A DNA stretch of 64,000 nucleotides from JADLHS01 sp964594985 (GTDB lineage: Bacteria; Verrucomicrobiota; Verrucomicrobiia; Limisphaerales; JADLHS01): assembly GCA_964594985.1 (NCBI GenBank), contig CAZQNQ010000020.1:42222-106221 (forward strand), given 5' to 3'. The position numbers were made by a program, and so were the translations under genes. Under the pieces are notes generated by a model. The model was not told the DNA's origin. It ran no database searches and saw only the letters and a list, made by a program, of their open reading frames with translations. The stretch's first letter is position 1; every line of letters starts with the position of its first letter. This document shows, piece after piece, positions 23,607 to 32,646 of the stretch.

Positions 23607-24824
23607 CTAACCGCGCCGGATTTCCGAACCTTGGAAGCGGATTTCGATGCGGTAAACCTTCTTGGTGCGGCACGTCAGCTTGCCCGTGGCCAGGTCCACA
23701 TGCTCGGGGATTTCGATCCGATGAATGTCCACGCCGGCGTGGTATCCGCGCTCGGAAAACACATCAATCAACATTGCCAACGCGAGCGGGTCGTCCATCA
23801 TCTTGTCTTCCGTGTTGATGTGGGCCGAGCCGGAGATGGCATGGCGCAGGACGATGGGGATGACTTTCTCTTCAATGAACGTCGCAACCTTGCCGAACAA
23901 CGGCGCATGTTCCAGTTCGTAACTGTCCAGCCGTTTCACCAGTTCCTGGCGCGCGTGGATGATGATCTGGCTGGCCACCGGGATGCCGCGCAACCGGTCC
24001 ACCGTGCGCGAATCCAATTCCAACGTGCTTTGATATTCCAGCTCTTTGAGGATGTTCTTCTGCACCTCGGCGAACGATCCCTGCGCGTTGATGAAATGAT
24101 AATGGAAGATTTCCTTCAACGATTGCAGCGCTTCCCAGGTCTGTTCCTTGAACACGCGATACCGCCGCCGCGCCAGGGATTCATCGTGATCCGTGGGCCG
24201 ATCCTCCGGCAGTTGCGTCTTGCCGTCACGGGCGGCGGATTCAATGAGCGCTTTCGTCTCGCGCCCGCGCTTGAGCTGCCGCGCCACGGATTCGGTTTCC
24301 GTCACGAACAACACCATGATGTGGATCGTCGGCTGGCGGAAATGGATGCTCAACGGCGTATGATAAAACTCCCGGCGCAACGCGTGCATCTTGTCCACGA
24401 GCAGCTTCAGACATTCCACCTGCACCTGGGTGCGCGGGAAGCCGTCGAGGATGACACCGTCGTGATATTCCGGCCGCAACAACGCGCGCAACACCAGTCC
24501 GACCACCTCGCGATCGCCCACCATGTTGCCCGCGTCCTTTAACGCCTTGGCCTCGGGCGTATTCAACAGCGTACTGATGACCACGGGTTGGCAGGTCAGG
24601 CCGCGAACATTGGCGATGAAGGCGGTGTTCGTGCCTTTGCCGGAGCCGGGCGCGCCGCCGAGCAGGATGATTTCCTTGGGAAAACGGAGATTGTCGTGGC
24701 CGACCTCCTGTTCCAACTCGCGCCAGACCGCGTCGAAAATGAGCTGGGCATCTTTGATCTCCAGATCGCTGCGCTTGACCGCCGGGGCGGTCGCTGGTGC
24801 CGCGAAGTCGTTGGTTGACGTCAT
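23607..24824 (-). CDS. Adenylate-kinase-like nucleotide kinase with long C-terminal domain
   Basis: 405 aa. Residues ~45-240 resemble a nucleoside monophosphate kinase: P-loop GGAPGSGKGT near 57, NMP-site stretch NMVGDREVVGLVL, and DGFPRT. The remaining ~165 residues (from about YQSTLELDSRTVDRL) have no family I can name. The whole protein is about twice adenylate-kinase length. Housekeeping Adk would be elsewhere, so the substrate is uncertain. Convergent with the microcompartment operon. Confidence 0.75.
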   Translation of the reverse strand: MTSTNDFAAPATAPAVKRSDLEIKDAQLIFDAVWRELEQEVGHDNLRFPKEIILLGGAPGSGKGTNTAFIANVRGLTCQPVVISTLLNTPEAKALKDAGNMVGDREVVGLVLRALLRPEYHDGVILDGFPRTQVQVECLKLLVDKMHALRREFYHTPLSIHFRQPTIHIMVLFVTETESVARQLKRGRETKALIESAARDGKTQLPEDRPTDHDESLARRRYRVFKEQTWEALQSLKEIFHYHFINAQGSFAEVQKNILKELEYQSTLELDSRTVDRLRGIPVASQIIIHARQELVKRLDSYELEHAPLFGKVATFIEEKVIPIVLRHAISGSAHINTEDKMMDDPLALAMLIDVFSERGYHAGVDIHRIEIPEHVDLATGKLTCRTKKVYRIEIRFQGSEIRRG

Positions 24825-24966
24825 AAACTCAGAGACTGAACGGGCGCATCATACGACCCGGCCTCACCCAAAGCACGCGGTTTTGTATGTAGGGGTGTTG
24901 ACTTTGACCGGCAGGTGAAGGGGCGACAATTACGCCATTATTGCCAGCGCCGTCTCAGTCGAGCGG

Positions 24967-27510
24967 TCAAGGTTTTGTGTAAGTACCGAAATCAACATTG
25001 AAACGGTGCTCTGGTGGGCTGGAGCGGATTTCACGATACGTGCCCCTCTTCCAGACGATGAGAGTCAATTGGGGATCGGTCAATGTTTCGCGCGCATACA
25101 TGTATTGCTCAATATTATGCACCCGGATGCCTTGCGCTGCGACGATGATGTCGCCTGCGTTGATTCCAGCCTCGCGGGTCAGGTTATTCTCTTCTCGGAC
25201 GATCACTCCATCCGTGGGAGCTGTACTGAAATCCGCCAATTTGGCAGCCGTCAGGCCGGACGGGAACAAACTGCTCATGCGCCTCTGCAATTCGTTATCG
25301 TAGCGAGCGTCACCGGTCTTGGCTTTGTAACGAGCGCAGAACATCATGACGGGACCGGATCTTCCATAACGATCCTCGATGCGTTGATACCATTCAAACG
25401 CCCCGGTCATGTCCCCGGTTTCCTCCAGGAACTGTGCCTTGGCTTCCAGTCCGTTGTAGGAATAAACCGCGCCGGCCATCTCCGCCAGGTCGCGGGCCTT
25501 GTCCTTGTTTCCCTGCTTCAAATAATAACGGATCATCCAACCGGCATAACTGGCGGCATGCACTGAATCGGGGGTGCCCTTGATACCTTTGGCAATCACT
25601 TCCGCGGCTTTGGCTTCATTGCGCGGAATCAAATAATCTCCCAGTTGCAGATAATAACTCGGGTCCAATTCTCCGGCTTTGGTCATGAGTTCTTCATAAC
25701 GCTCCGGTTGACTTTGGTTCGCTTTGGCCAATCGCATCAGGACGGTGGCCGAAAAATCCTCCAGCGGCCGATATACTTCCTCCATCTGGACGGACGTCGG
25801 CTGCTCGTGATGTTTTAAGCGCAGGAGATTGTACGAGATCGTCAGGTCATAGGGGGCGGTTTCGTGCAATTTTTCCAGTTGCGCAACCGTATCGGGCCGC
25901 CCCACCAGGCTGGAATGATTCATGCGTGGATAAGGATCGTAAGCCGTTCCCGGCGGGGGATTGTGTTTGTGCCACTCGTTGATATGCGGATCAGGATTCG
26001 GCAGGTAAAGCGGCGCAAAGTCCATTTTGTAACAAAGCGTGTTCCAGATCTGCGGCGCGACCAGGTGGGGCGTGGCGATGGTCACTGGTAGCGCCTCGTC
26101 CACCCCTTTATGATACGCTGCAACTGTCACTGAATTGAACCGCCGGACAAAAGGATAAAGCCGCAGGTCACTGAAGCTTTTATCACAACCGGCGGAAAAT
26201 TTCCGGGCCTCATCAGGGACGCCCCATTTGTTTTCCAGAAAATTGAAATTCTCCTTCATGGCGTGACACAACTGACGCTGGAACATCATCGCCCATTGGC
26301 CCCAGCCGATGACGCAGACGGTCTTGCGGTTCTCGGCAGAAAAACAACGCTCCGGCAGACGATTAAGTTCCGTCACGAGTTTATTCCCGTTCAATTTCCG
26401 TCCCTGTGCCAGTTCATACACGGTCGCGATGTCCCGCATTTCGAGCGGGATGCTCAGTTGCTGAAGCACATGACCGACCCCGACCGAATAGCCGATGCTG
26501 TTGGCAATCCGGCTATAGTTGGGCAGGCGTACGAGGTGGGCCTGGGCCAGCCGATTCCAAGCCAGCCCGACATCAACCGAATGGCCAAACGCTTTGAACC
26601 AAGCCACGCGCTCCAGGTCGGTGATGGGTTGGCGACCCGATAAATCCCGGTAATCATGCGTGTTCCAGGCTTTCAAGATCCGCACCCACGCCGCGAGCTG
26701 CGCATGGGCAAACTCCGGTTGTTTTAACTTGTCCAGCGCCGCCACCTGACGGTTCATCAAAGTATCCAACATCACGTCGGCCAGCCGCCCGGGCACCCCG
26801 GTTTGCTTCGGGGGCAAGGCTCGCGCCAGGGTGAGATGTGCGGAAATCCGGCATAACGGAATGCGGACGTCATAAAATTCACCGGAACATTCACTCAAAG
26901 CGAATGCGCCGAGCAACAGCGCCGCCTTTTCATGCAGCGCGGGATTGATGAAGTCCTTTTGTAATGCGGCCGAAACCTTGAGATTGTTTTCTTCGATGGT
27001 TTTCGCTGTGCCATCCAACAGACTCTCGATCAGCGTCCAGTCCGCCACAGTTTCCGCTTTCGTTGCGGCGGGCTTGAACTCCAATTGCTGGAACAACGCC
27101 GTTGTCACCTCGGCATAGGTTTCCGGCGCCCAGATCGGGTGGGTGACCTTGAGCTTCAGCTTCAGTGGCGTCTGCTTGGGCCGCAGTTTGATTTCCAGCT
27201 CATAGACCGGAACGCGAAATTCTGATTCCGAAGTTTCGGTGGCCGTCACGGATAACGTGTCTGCCGCCGGTAGTTTTCCATCCCGGGCAAAACAGGCCAT
27301 CTCCGCCAGATCCGTGACGATCGTTTCCACGATGAACTGCGATTCGTCTTGGAAATGCGTCTTAAAGTAACCGTTCGCGTTGGCCATCGGGTCATTGGCC
27401 GCCGTTGCCGTAGCTGACTTGGCATCATCCGCAGCCTGTCGTTTGAAGGTATAAATCATCGCGGCGATGATGCAGGTGAAGACGATGATGACCGTGGTCC
27501 GATTGAACAT
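24967..27510 (-). CDS. Membrane-anchored PDZ-domain protein of unknown function
   Basis: 847 aa, start ATG 27510. Residues 3-20 (RTTVIIVFTCIIAAMIYTF) form one N-terminal membrane anchor, placing the rest in the periplasm. The long middle is helical; the region ~550-730 reads like TPR units (LGDYLIPRNEAKAAEVIAKG; FLEETGDMTGAFEWYQRIED). Residues ~765-835 are a PDZ domain (GINAGDIIVAAQGIRVHNIE). No protease catalytic triad is visible, so it may scaffold or bind peptides. Confidence 0.75.
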   Translation of the reverse strand: MFNRTTVIIVFTCIIAAMIYTFKRQAADDAKSATATAANDPMANANGYFKTHFQDESQFIVETIVTDLAEMACFARDGKLPAADTLSVTATETSESEFRVPVYELEIKLRPKQTPLKLKLKVTHPIWAPETYAEVTTALFQQLEFKPAATKAETVADWTLIESLLDGTAKTIEENNLKVSAALQKDFINPALHEKAALLLGAFALSECSGEFYDVRIPLCRISAHLTLARALPPKQTGVPGRLADVMLDTLMNRQVAALDKLKQPEFAHAQLAAWVRILKAWNTHDYRDLSGRQPITDLERVAWFKAFGHSVDVGLAWNRLAQAHLVRLPNYSRIANSIGYSVGVGHVLQQLSIPLEMRDIATVYELAQGRKLNGNKLVTELNRLPERCFSAENRKTVCVIGWGQWAMMFQRQLCHAMKENFNFLENKWGVPDEARKFSAGCDKSFSDLRLYPFVRRFNSVTVAAYHKGVDEALPVTIATPHLVAPQIWNTLCYKMDFAPLYLPNPDPHINEWHKHNPPPGTAYDPYPRMNHSSLVGRPDTVAQLEKLHETAPYDLTISYNLLRLKHHEQPTSVQMEEVYRPLEDFSATVLMRLAKANQSQPERYEELMTKAGELDPSYYLQLGDYLIPRNEAKAAEVIAKGIKGTPDSVHAASYAGWMIRYYLKQGNKDKARDLAEMAGAVYSYNGLEAKAQFLEETGDMTGAFEWYQRIEDRYGRSGPVMMFCARYKAKTGDARYDNELQRRMSSLFPSGLTAAKLADFSTAPTDGVIVREENNLTREAGINAGDIIVAAQGIRVHNIEQYMYARETLTDPQLTLIVWKRGTYREIRSSPPEHRFNVDFGTYTKP

Positions 27511-27589
27511 GCGCGGAACTTTAGGGAAACTCCACGTGGGCGAGAAGTGAAAAGAAGCCACCCCTTGACAAAGCCGTCATTAAAGAAAC

Positions 27590-27629
27590 AAAACCCCTCA
27601 CCCGCCAGACAAGCCGGGTAAGGGGTTTT
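27590..27629 (-). terminator. Hairpin terminator upstream of the PDZ gene
   Basis: AAAACCCCTCACCCG ... CCGGGTAAGGGGTTTT makes a stem of about 15 bp with one mismatch, A/T-rich at both edges, so it can work in either direction. It follows the minus-strand LD-carboxypeptidase region. Confidence 0.7.
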
Positions 27630-27644
27630 GCGCCGGGATCAAGT

Positions 27645-27830
27645 TTAAGCCGTTACTTTGGCTTTGCGCTTGGGCGATTTGCGGGCGCTATTGCGCGTAC
27701 CGCCCGCCGGCTGGTGTTCGTCGCGCTCCTTGCCGGATTTCACGGAGACGCCCGCCAACACCCATGGCAGCCTTCTGTAATTCTTGGCGGACGTCGCTGT
27801 TAGAGAAGTTGAAGCGTTGTGCGGACGGCG
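27645..27830 (-). pseudogene. Possible frameshifted small gene
   Basis: This gap holds two overlapping minus-strand frames that each look half protein-like. One reads FNFSNSDVRQELQKAAMGVG before running to a stop. The next frame continues SVKSGKERDEHQ and ends in a Lys-rich tail (SARKSPKRKAKVTA) with its stop at 27645. A single-base shift near 27760 would join them. The family is not recognised. Confidence 0.3.
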
Positions 27831-27870
27831 CGGCGCGCCATCACTACCTGATCAGGGCGAAGGCGCGGGC

Positions 27871-28905
27871 TTAACTGACGCCGGATTCAAGCAGGCGCAG
27901 ACTGCCGCGGTTCGCGTCGAGTTCCGCGCGGATGCCGACGGGGAGCGTGGCGTTCATCGGGACGTGGCCGAAGGGCAGACCGGTGACGACGGGAATCTGC
28001 AGCGGGAGCAGGCGTTCGCGCAAAACTTCATCCAACGTCTGACGGTACTCCTTCGCGGTCCTGGCGTGCGGGTCATCGCAATCGGCGTTGATCCCGATGG
28101 CGATGCCGGCGACTTGCTGGAGCAGGCCGCAGTTCGACAGATAGGTGAACATCCGGTCCCAGCGATACGGCGCTTCGCCGACATCTTCGAGGAAGAGGAT
28201 GGCGTTCTTGAACGAAGGTTGCCACGGCGTACCGATGACGGTGCAGAGCAGGGCGAGGTTGCCGCCGATGAGCTGGCCTCGCGCAATGCCGCGGCGTAAG
28301 ACTTTCACGGTTTTGCCGGGGTAGTTGGTGGCGAGGTCGAAGGTAGGGCGGGCAGTCCCTTGCCCGCCGGTCATCTTTTTGCCAGCAGCGGCGCGCACGG
28401 AGTGACGCGCCCCACCTGATTCCAGTGGATTTGATGCGAGCGTGCACAGAAAACTTTGCACGGTGAAATCGGGCAGCTCCGGCAAGGCGAAATCGGAGTT
28501 GAGCATCGGGCCGTGAAAGGAAATCAAACCCGCCTTTGTCAGAAAGGCGCAATGGAGCGAGGTGATATCACTGTAGCCGACGAAGATTTTGGCGTTGGCG
28601 CGGATGGCCTGGTAATCGAGCAATGGCAGCAAACGCGCCGTGCCGTAGCCGCCGCGCACGCACAAAATGGCGTTCACCTTTTTGTCGGTGAACATGCGCA
28701 TCAAATCACCGGCACGTTCGCGGTCGGAGCCGGCGAGGTAGCCCCAACGCTTATGAACGTTGGGCGCGAGCTTGGTTTGGTAGCCGAGTTTTTCCAGCAC
28801 CGCGACGGCGCGATCCACGTTTTTGGGATCCGGCGGCGCGCTGGCGGGGGCGATGATGCCGAGGGTGGCACCGGGATTGAGACGAGGCGGGCGGATGAGT
28901 TTCAC
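27871..28905 (-). CDS. LD-carboxypeptidase, family S66
   Basis: Serine peptidase of the LdcA/MccF family that trims murein tetrapeptides (or self-immunity substrates) in the cytoplasm. 344 aa; LdcA is about 300. The substrate/nucleophile region is RGGYGTARLL and GYSDITSLH with the active Ser. FLEDVGEAPYRWDRMF holds the catalytic Glu, and GLPFGHVP the His. About 25 residues near position 164-188 (GGARHSVRAAAGKKMTGGQG) are encoded by an inserted intergenic repeat, 28342-28416, which keeps the frame. Confidence 0.88.
   Translation of the reverse strand: MKLIRPPRLNPGATLGIIAPASAPPDPKNVDRAVAVLEKLGYQTKLAPNVHKRWGYLAGSDRERAGDLMRMFTDKKVNAILCVRGGYGTARLLPLLDYQAIRANAKIFVGYSDITSLHCAFLTKAGLISFHGPMLNSDFALPELPDFTVQSFLCTLASNPLESGGARHSVRAAAGKKMTGGQGTARPTFDLATNYPGKTVKVLRRGIARGQLIGGNLALLCTVIGTPWQPSFKNAILFLEDVGEAPYRWDRMFTYLSNCGLLQQVAGIAIGINADCDDPHARTAKEYRQTLDEVLRERLLPLQIPVVTGLPFGHVPMNATLPVGIRAELDANRGSLRLLESGVS
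28342..28416. repeat. Intergenic repeat element inserted in a coding sequence
   Basis: 75 nt, exactly 25 codons, inside the LD-carboxypeptidase gene. The right arm 28389-28416 matches the CGGCGCGCACGGAGTGACGCG arm of copies 1 and 2 with one base changed near its end. The left arm GGTAGGGCGGGCAGTCCC is a diverged variant. Confidence 0.85.
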
Positions 28906-28958
28906 AAGTTAAGTCTAAAGTCTGGAGTCCAAGGTCTAAAGTCGGGGCACAGCGACGA

Positions 28959-31529
28959 TCAGATTTTCGAGCTGGCGGGCTGGGCTTCGTTTTCGCGCAG
29001 GACGAGCAACTGGACTTTGGTTTGCGTGAAGACCTCTTCGAGTTCCTTGATGATGGTCGCGGCCCCGAGCACCGAGCCGGAGTTGCCGAGATTTTCGAGC
29101 CGCTGACTCAATTCCACGATCCGGCGCGCGCCCATGTTGAGGCTCATGCTCTTCAAGGCGTGCGCGTGAAAGGCGAGTTTCCTGGCGTCGTCGGCGGATT
29201 GCACGATCTGCAGCACGCGCGCGGGCGCACTCTCGAGGTAGAGATCAATCAATTCCCGCAGCATGCTGAGGCCGTTGGTGGGCGGCATGTCCCGCAGATC
29301 GGCGATGACGCCATCGTCCAGCAGGCCCGGGGAAAGCGAGTCCGGGTGGCGGAGGAAATAACTGGTGTCGTGCTTGATCATCTTGGTCGGACCCCAGCGT
29401 TCGAGCGCGGCCTGCAGGTCGGCGACGCGCACGGGTTTGGAGATGTAATCGTCCATGCCGGCGGCGAGACATTTTTCGCGGTCGCCCATGAGCGCGTTGC
29501 CGGTCATGGCGATGACGACGGGGCGTTTGTCCCGCGTCCAGCGCTGGCAGACGATGCGGGTGCATTCCATGCCGTCCATCTCCGGCATCTGCACGTCGAG
29601 GAACAGGATGTCGTACGGGCGTTGTTCGATGGCCTTGATGACTTCGTGGCCGTTGCCGGCGAGGTCGGCCTGGTAGCCCAGTTTGGTGAGCACGCTGAGG
29701 CCGACCTTCTGGTTGATGGGATTGTCGTCCGCGAGCAGGATGCGCAACGGCAGGCGGCGGGCGAAATCGGAATCAAGCCCCGGGGTGAAGGTGGATTTCT
29801 TGTCGCGTTGCACCTGGACACTGAGCGCCCGGCACAGGGATTCCAGCAATTGCCCGGGGCGGATTGGTTTGTGGACGAATTGGGAAACATCCAGCTCGGC
29901 GGCGCGGAAATCATCGGTGCGCACCCGGCTGGCGGAGAGGAGGAGCAGCGGCAGAAACCGACCGCGCGGGAGCTTGCGGATGTCGCGCGTGAGATCGAAT
30001 CCATCCGTGCCAGGCAGTTGCAGATCAAGAATGGCACCGTCAAAAGATTGATCGCCGGCGAGCGCGGCGATTGCTTCCGATGCGGAGGCAACGGTGGTGA
30101 CGTTCATGCCCCACAGTTGCAGCCGGTGGCGGAGGATGCGGGTGTTGGTGACGCCATCCTCGGCGATGAGCAAGCGTTTGCCGGTGAGTTGCGGTTGCGG
30201 ATTCTGCCAGGGTGGCGGCGTGGTGGCCGCGCCGCCGTGGGCGAGGATGGTGAAGTGGAAGGTGCTGCCTTTGCCGGCGTCGCTGTCCACCCAGATGCGC
30301 CCGCCCATGAGTTCGACGAGGCGTTTGCTGATGGCGAGACCGAGGCCGGTACCGCCAAAGTGCCGGGTGGTGGATGCGTCCACCTGCTGAAATGATTTGA
30401 ACAGGCGGTGCTGTTTGTCGAGCGGGATGCCGATGCCCGTGTCGCGCACACTGAAGTGGAGCAGCCATTGCTCCGGATGCGTGGCGAGACTGGCGTCGTG
30501 TTCGTGGCCGGGTTCAAGCGTTCGTTGGCCGTGCGTGGCGGGTTTGACCTCCACGGCGACTTCGCCGGTGTTGGTGAACTTGACGGCATTGCCGAGGAGG
30601 TTCACGAGCACCTGCCGGAGGCGGGTGACATCGCTGACGAGAATCTTCGGGATGGAATCATCCACGTTGTAGGCGAGGTCCAATTTCTTTTCCGCGGCCT
30701 TGGGGGCGAGCAGGTCGAGCGCTTCCTCGATGCAGGTGTGGATCTCAAACGGATGATGATCCAGCTCCAGCTTGCCGGCTTCGATCTTCGAGAAATCCAG
30801 GATGTCGTTGATGATGGTGAGCAGGGCGTCGGCGCTGCCGCGGACGCCCTCGACGTATTCGCGCTGCTCGTCGGTGAGATCGGTGTCGAAGAGCAGGGTG
30901 ATCATGCCGATGACCCCGTTCATCGGGGTGCGGATCTCGTGGCTCATGTTGGCGAGGAAGGCGGATTTCGCGAGCGTGGCCTCCTCGAGTTTCTGGTTGA
31001 GCGCAATGAGCTGGGCGTTGCCGTTGATGAGTTGCTGCTGGCTTTCCCGCAGGGCGCGATAGGCGGCGTCGCGCTGCAACTGGTTCAGGTACGCGCGCGA
31101 GTGATAACGGATGCGGGCGATGAGTTCGATCCGGTCGGGCAGTTTGACGAGGTAATCGTTTGCGCCGGCACTGAAGGCCTGGCCTTTGACCTGGGGGTTC
31201 TCGTTCGTGGAAAGCACGATGATGGGCGTGTCGTGCGTGGCGGGGTTGGTGCGGAACTGGTTCACCAGGCTCAGGCCGTCAATGCCCGGCATCACGAGGT
31301 CCTGCAAGATGACCGTGGGCCGGATCTGGATGGCGGTGGTCAACGCCTCGCGGGCATCCGCGCAGTAATGAAAGTCAATGCCCGGCTCGCTCGCCAGCGC
31401 GCGGCGGATGGCTTCGCACACCATGGCCTGATCGTCCACGAGCAACACCATGACGTGATATTCAGACGAGGGCGGCAGGAGCAGGGTTTCCTCGGGGGGG
31501 GGCGTCAGTTGGGAGCGATCATCCGCCAT
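28959..31529 (-). CDS. Hybrid histidine kinase: REC-HisKA-HATPase-REC-REC-Hpt
   Basis: 856-aa cytosolic phosphorelay protein without membrane segments. Order: receiver 1 (~25-145, VMVLLVDDQAMVCEA), a coiled linker, HisKA with FLANMSHEIRTPMNGVIGM (~195), HATPase (FGGTGLGLAISKRLVELMGG), receiver 2, receiver 3 (LRILLADDNPINQKVG; LFLDVQMPEMDG) and an Hpt domain (FHAHALKSMSLNMG). It starts 3 nt after cheB. It stands where Wsp operons carry the response regulator WspR, so it is probably the output of this chemosensory array. No GGDEF or DNA-binding domain is present. Confidence 0.93.
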   Translation of the reverse strand: MADDRSQLTPPPEETLLLPPSSEYHVMVLLVDDQAMVCEAIRRALASEPGIDFHYCADAREALTTAIQIRPTVILQDLVMPGIDGLSLVNQFRTNPATHDTPIIVLSTNENPQVKGQAFSAGANDYLVKLPDRIELIARIRYHSRAYLNQLQRDAAYRALRESQQQLINGNAQLIALNQKLEEATLAKSAFLANMSHEIRTPMNGVIGMITLLFDTDLTDEQREYVEGVRGSADALLTIINDILDFSKIEAGKLELDHHPFEIHTCIEEALDLLAPKAAEKKLDLAYNVDDSIPKILVSDVTRLRQVLVNLLGNAVKFTNTGEVAVEVKPATHGQRTLEPGHEHDASLATHPEQWLLHFSVRDTGIGIPLDKQHRLFKSFQQVDASTTRHFGGTGLGLAISKRLVELMGGRIWVDSDAGKGSTFHFTILAHGGAATTPPPWQNPQPQLTGKRLLIAEDGVTNTRILRHRLQLWGMNVTTVASASEAIAALAGDQSFDGAILDLQLPGTDGFDLTRDIRKLPRGRFLPLLLLSASRVRTDDFRAAELDVSQFVHKPIRPGQLLESLCRALSVQVQRDKKSTFTPGLDSDFARRLPLRILLADDNPINQKVGLSVLTKLGYQADLAGNGHEVIKAIEQRPYDILFLDVQMPEMDGMECTRIVCQRWTRDKRPVVIAMTGNALMGDREKCLAAGMDDYISKPVRVADLQAALERWGPTKMIKHDTSYFLRHPDSLSPGLLDDGVIADLRDMPPTNGLSMLRELIDLYLESAPARVLQIVQSADDARKLAFHAHALKSMSLNMGARRIVELSQRLENLGNSGSVLGAATIIKELEEVFTQTKVQLLVLRENEAQPASSKI

Positions 31530-31532
31530 AAT

Positions 31533-32555
31533 TCATCGTTTCGTGACTATATTCGTGAGGCGGGCGGCGATTTTGTCCAGTGCTAAAATTTCCTTGGCCG
31601 CATCGAGTTCGGCGGCGGCCTTGGGCATACCGTACACCGCACTGCTGCCCTTGTCCTGGGCGATCGTGTGATGGCCGGCGTTGCGCAACGCCTTCAATCC
31701 CTCCGCGCCATCGCGCCCCATGCCGGTGAGCAACACGCCGACGGCCTGCCCGCGCCATTGTTTGGCGACGCTGCGGAAGAACACGTCCACGGACGGGCAA
31801 TAGGAGGAGTTCGTCGGCTGCGTCGTGTAACCCAGTTGCGTCGGACTGAACATCACGAGATGCCGGTCGCGCCCGGCGAGGTACACCTGGCCCGGCTCCA
31901 GGCGATCGCCCTCGGCGGCGACGCGCACCGGCAATTTGGTGTGCGTGGCGAACCAGACGGTCAACCCGTGGGCGAATTGTTTGTCCACGTGCTGCACGAT
32001 GACGATGGACGCGGGGAAATCCACCGGGAGCGTGGCGAGGATCGTGGTCAAGGCGGACGGGCCGCCGGCGGACGAACCGATCACGACCAGGCTCTCGGCG
32101 CGGGCGACGGGCAGGGCGGCCGGTTTGGCGGGTGCGCCCGGGCGTTTCGTGTTCTTGAGCGGGCTGACGAGTTTGTTGATGGTTTCGATCTTGGCCAGCA
32201 ACTCTTTGGCGCCGGTAATTTTCTGATCGGCAGTGAAGACGGGAACATTGACGGCATCCAACGCGCCCGCGCCCATCGCCTCAAAAACTTTTCCGGTGTG
32301 CTCCTCGACCCTGGCCGTGGCGATGACGATGGCGCAGGGCGTCTTGGCCATGATCTGGCGTGTGGCTTCCACGCCATCGAGGCGCGGCATGAACAGATCC
32401 ATGAGCACGAGGTCGGGGCGGTCGCGTTCGCAGCGGGCCACGGCTTCGATCCCATCCTGGGCGATCCAGACCACGTCGTGTTTGCCGGCCTGGACAATCG
32501 TCCGGCGCAACGCTTCCGCGGCGAGCAGCATGTCGTTGACGATGCCGATTCTCAT
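31533..32555 (-). CDS. cheB: CheB/WspF chemoreceptor methylesterase
   Basis: Removes methyl groups from receptor glutamates to adapt the array. 340 aa. The N-terminal receiver has phospho-Asp in LVLMDLFMPRLDG. The C-terminal methylesterase has its triad in VIGSSAGGPSAL (Ser), VQHVDKQFAHGL (His) and LLTGMGRDGAEGL (Asp). It lies between cheA and the hybrid kinase; a hairpin repeat fills the cheA-cheB gap. Confidence 0.94.
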   Translation of the reverse strand: MRIGIVNDMLLAAEALRRTIVQAGKHDVVWIAQDGIEAVARCERDRPDLVLMDLFMPRLDGVEATRQIMAKTPCAIVIATARVEEHTGKVFEAMGAGALDAVNVPVFTADQKITGAKELLAKIETINKLVSPLKNTKRPGAPAKPAALPVARAESLVVIGSSAGGPSALTTILATLPVDFPASIVIVQHVDKQFAHGLTVWFATHTKLPVRVAAEGDRLEPGQVYLAGRDRHLVMFSPTQLGYTTQPTNSSYCPSVDVFFRSVAKQWRGQAVGVLLTGMGRDGAEGLKALRNAGHHTIAQDKGSSAVYGMPKAAAELDAAKEILALDKIAARLTNIVTKR

Positions 32556-32578
32556 GATGTGGCGCGGGACAGTTGTTT

Positions 32579-32629
32579 CTTAATCTTTTTCTTAATCTCC
32601 GGGTGGTGAAGATTAAGAAAAAGATTAAG
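32579..32629. repeat. CTTAATCTTTTT 20-bp inverted repeat
   Basis: Two perfect 20-bp arms (32579-32598 / 32610-32629) made of repeated CTTAATC units, 11-nt loop, in the cheA-cheB gap. GATTAAG-type strings recur at ~47200 and ~56020. The structure could attenuate expression of cheB and the hybrid kinase. Confidence 0.8.
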
Positions 32630-32646
32630 AGTAAGAGTTGGGGACT

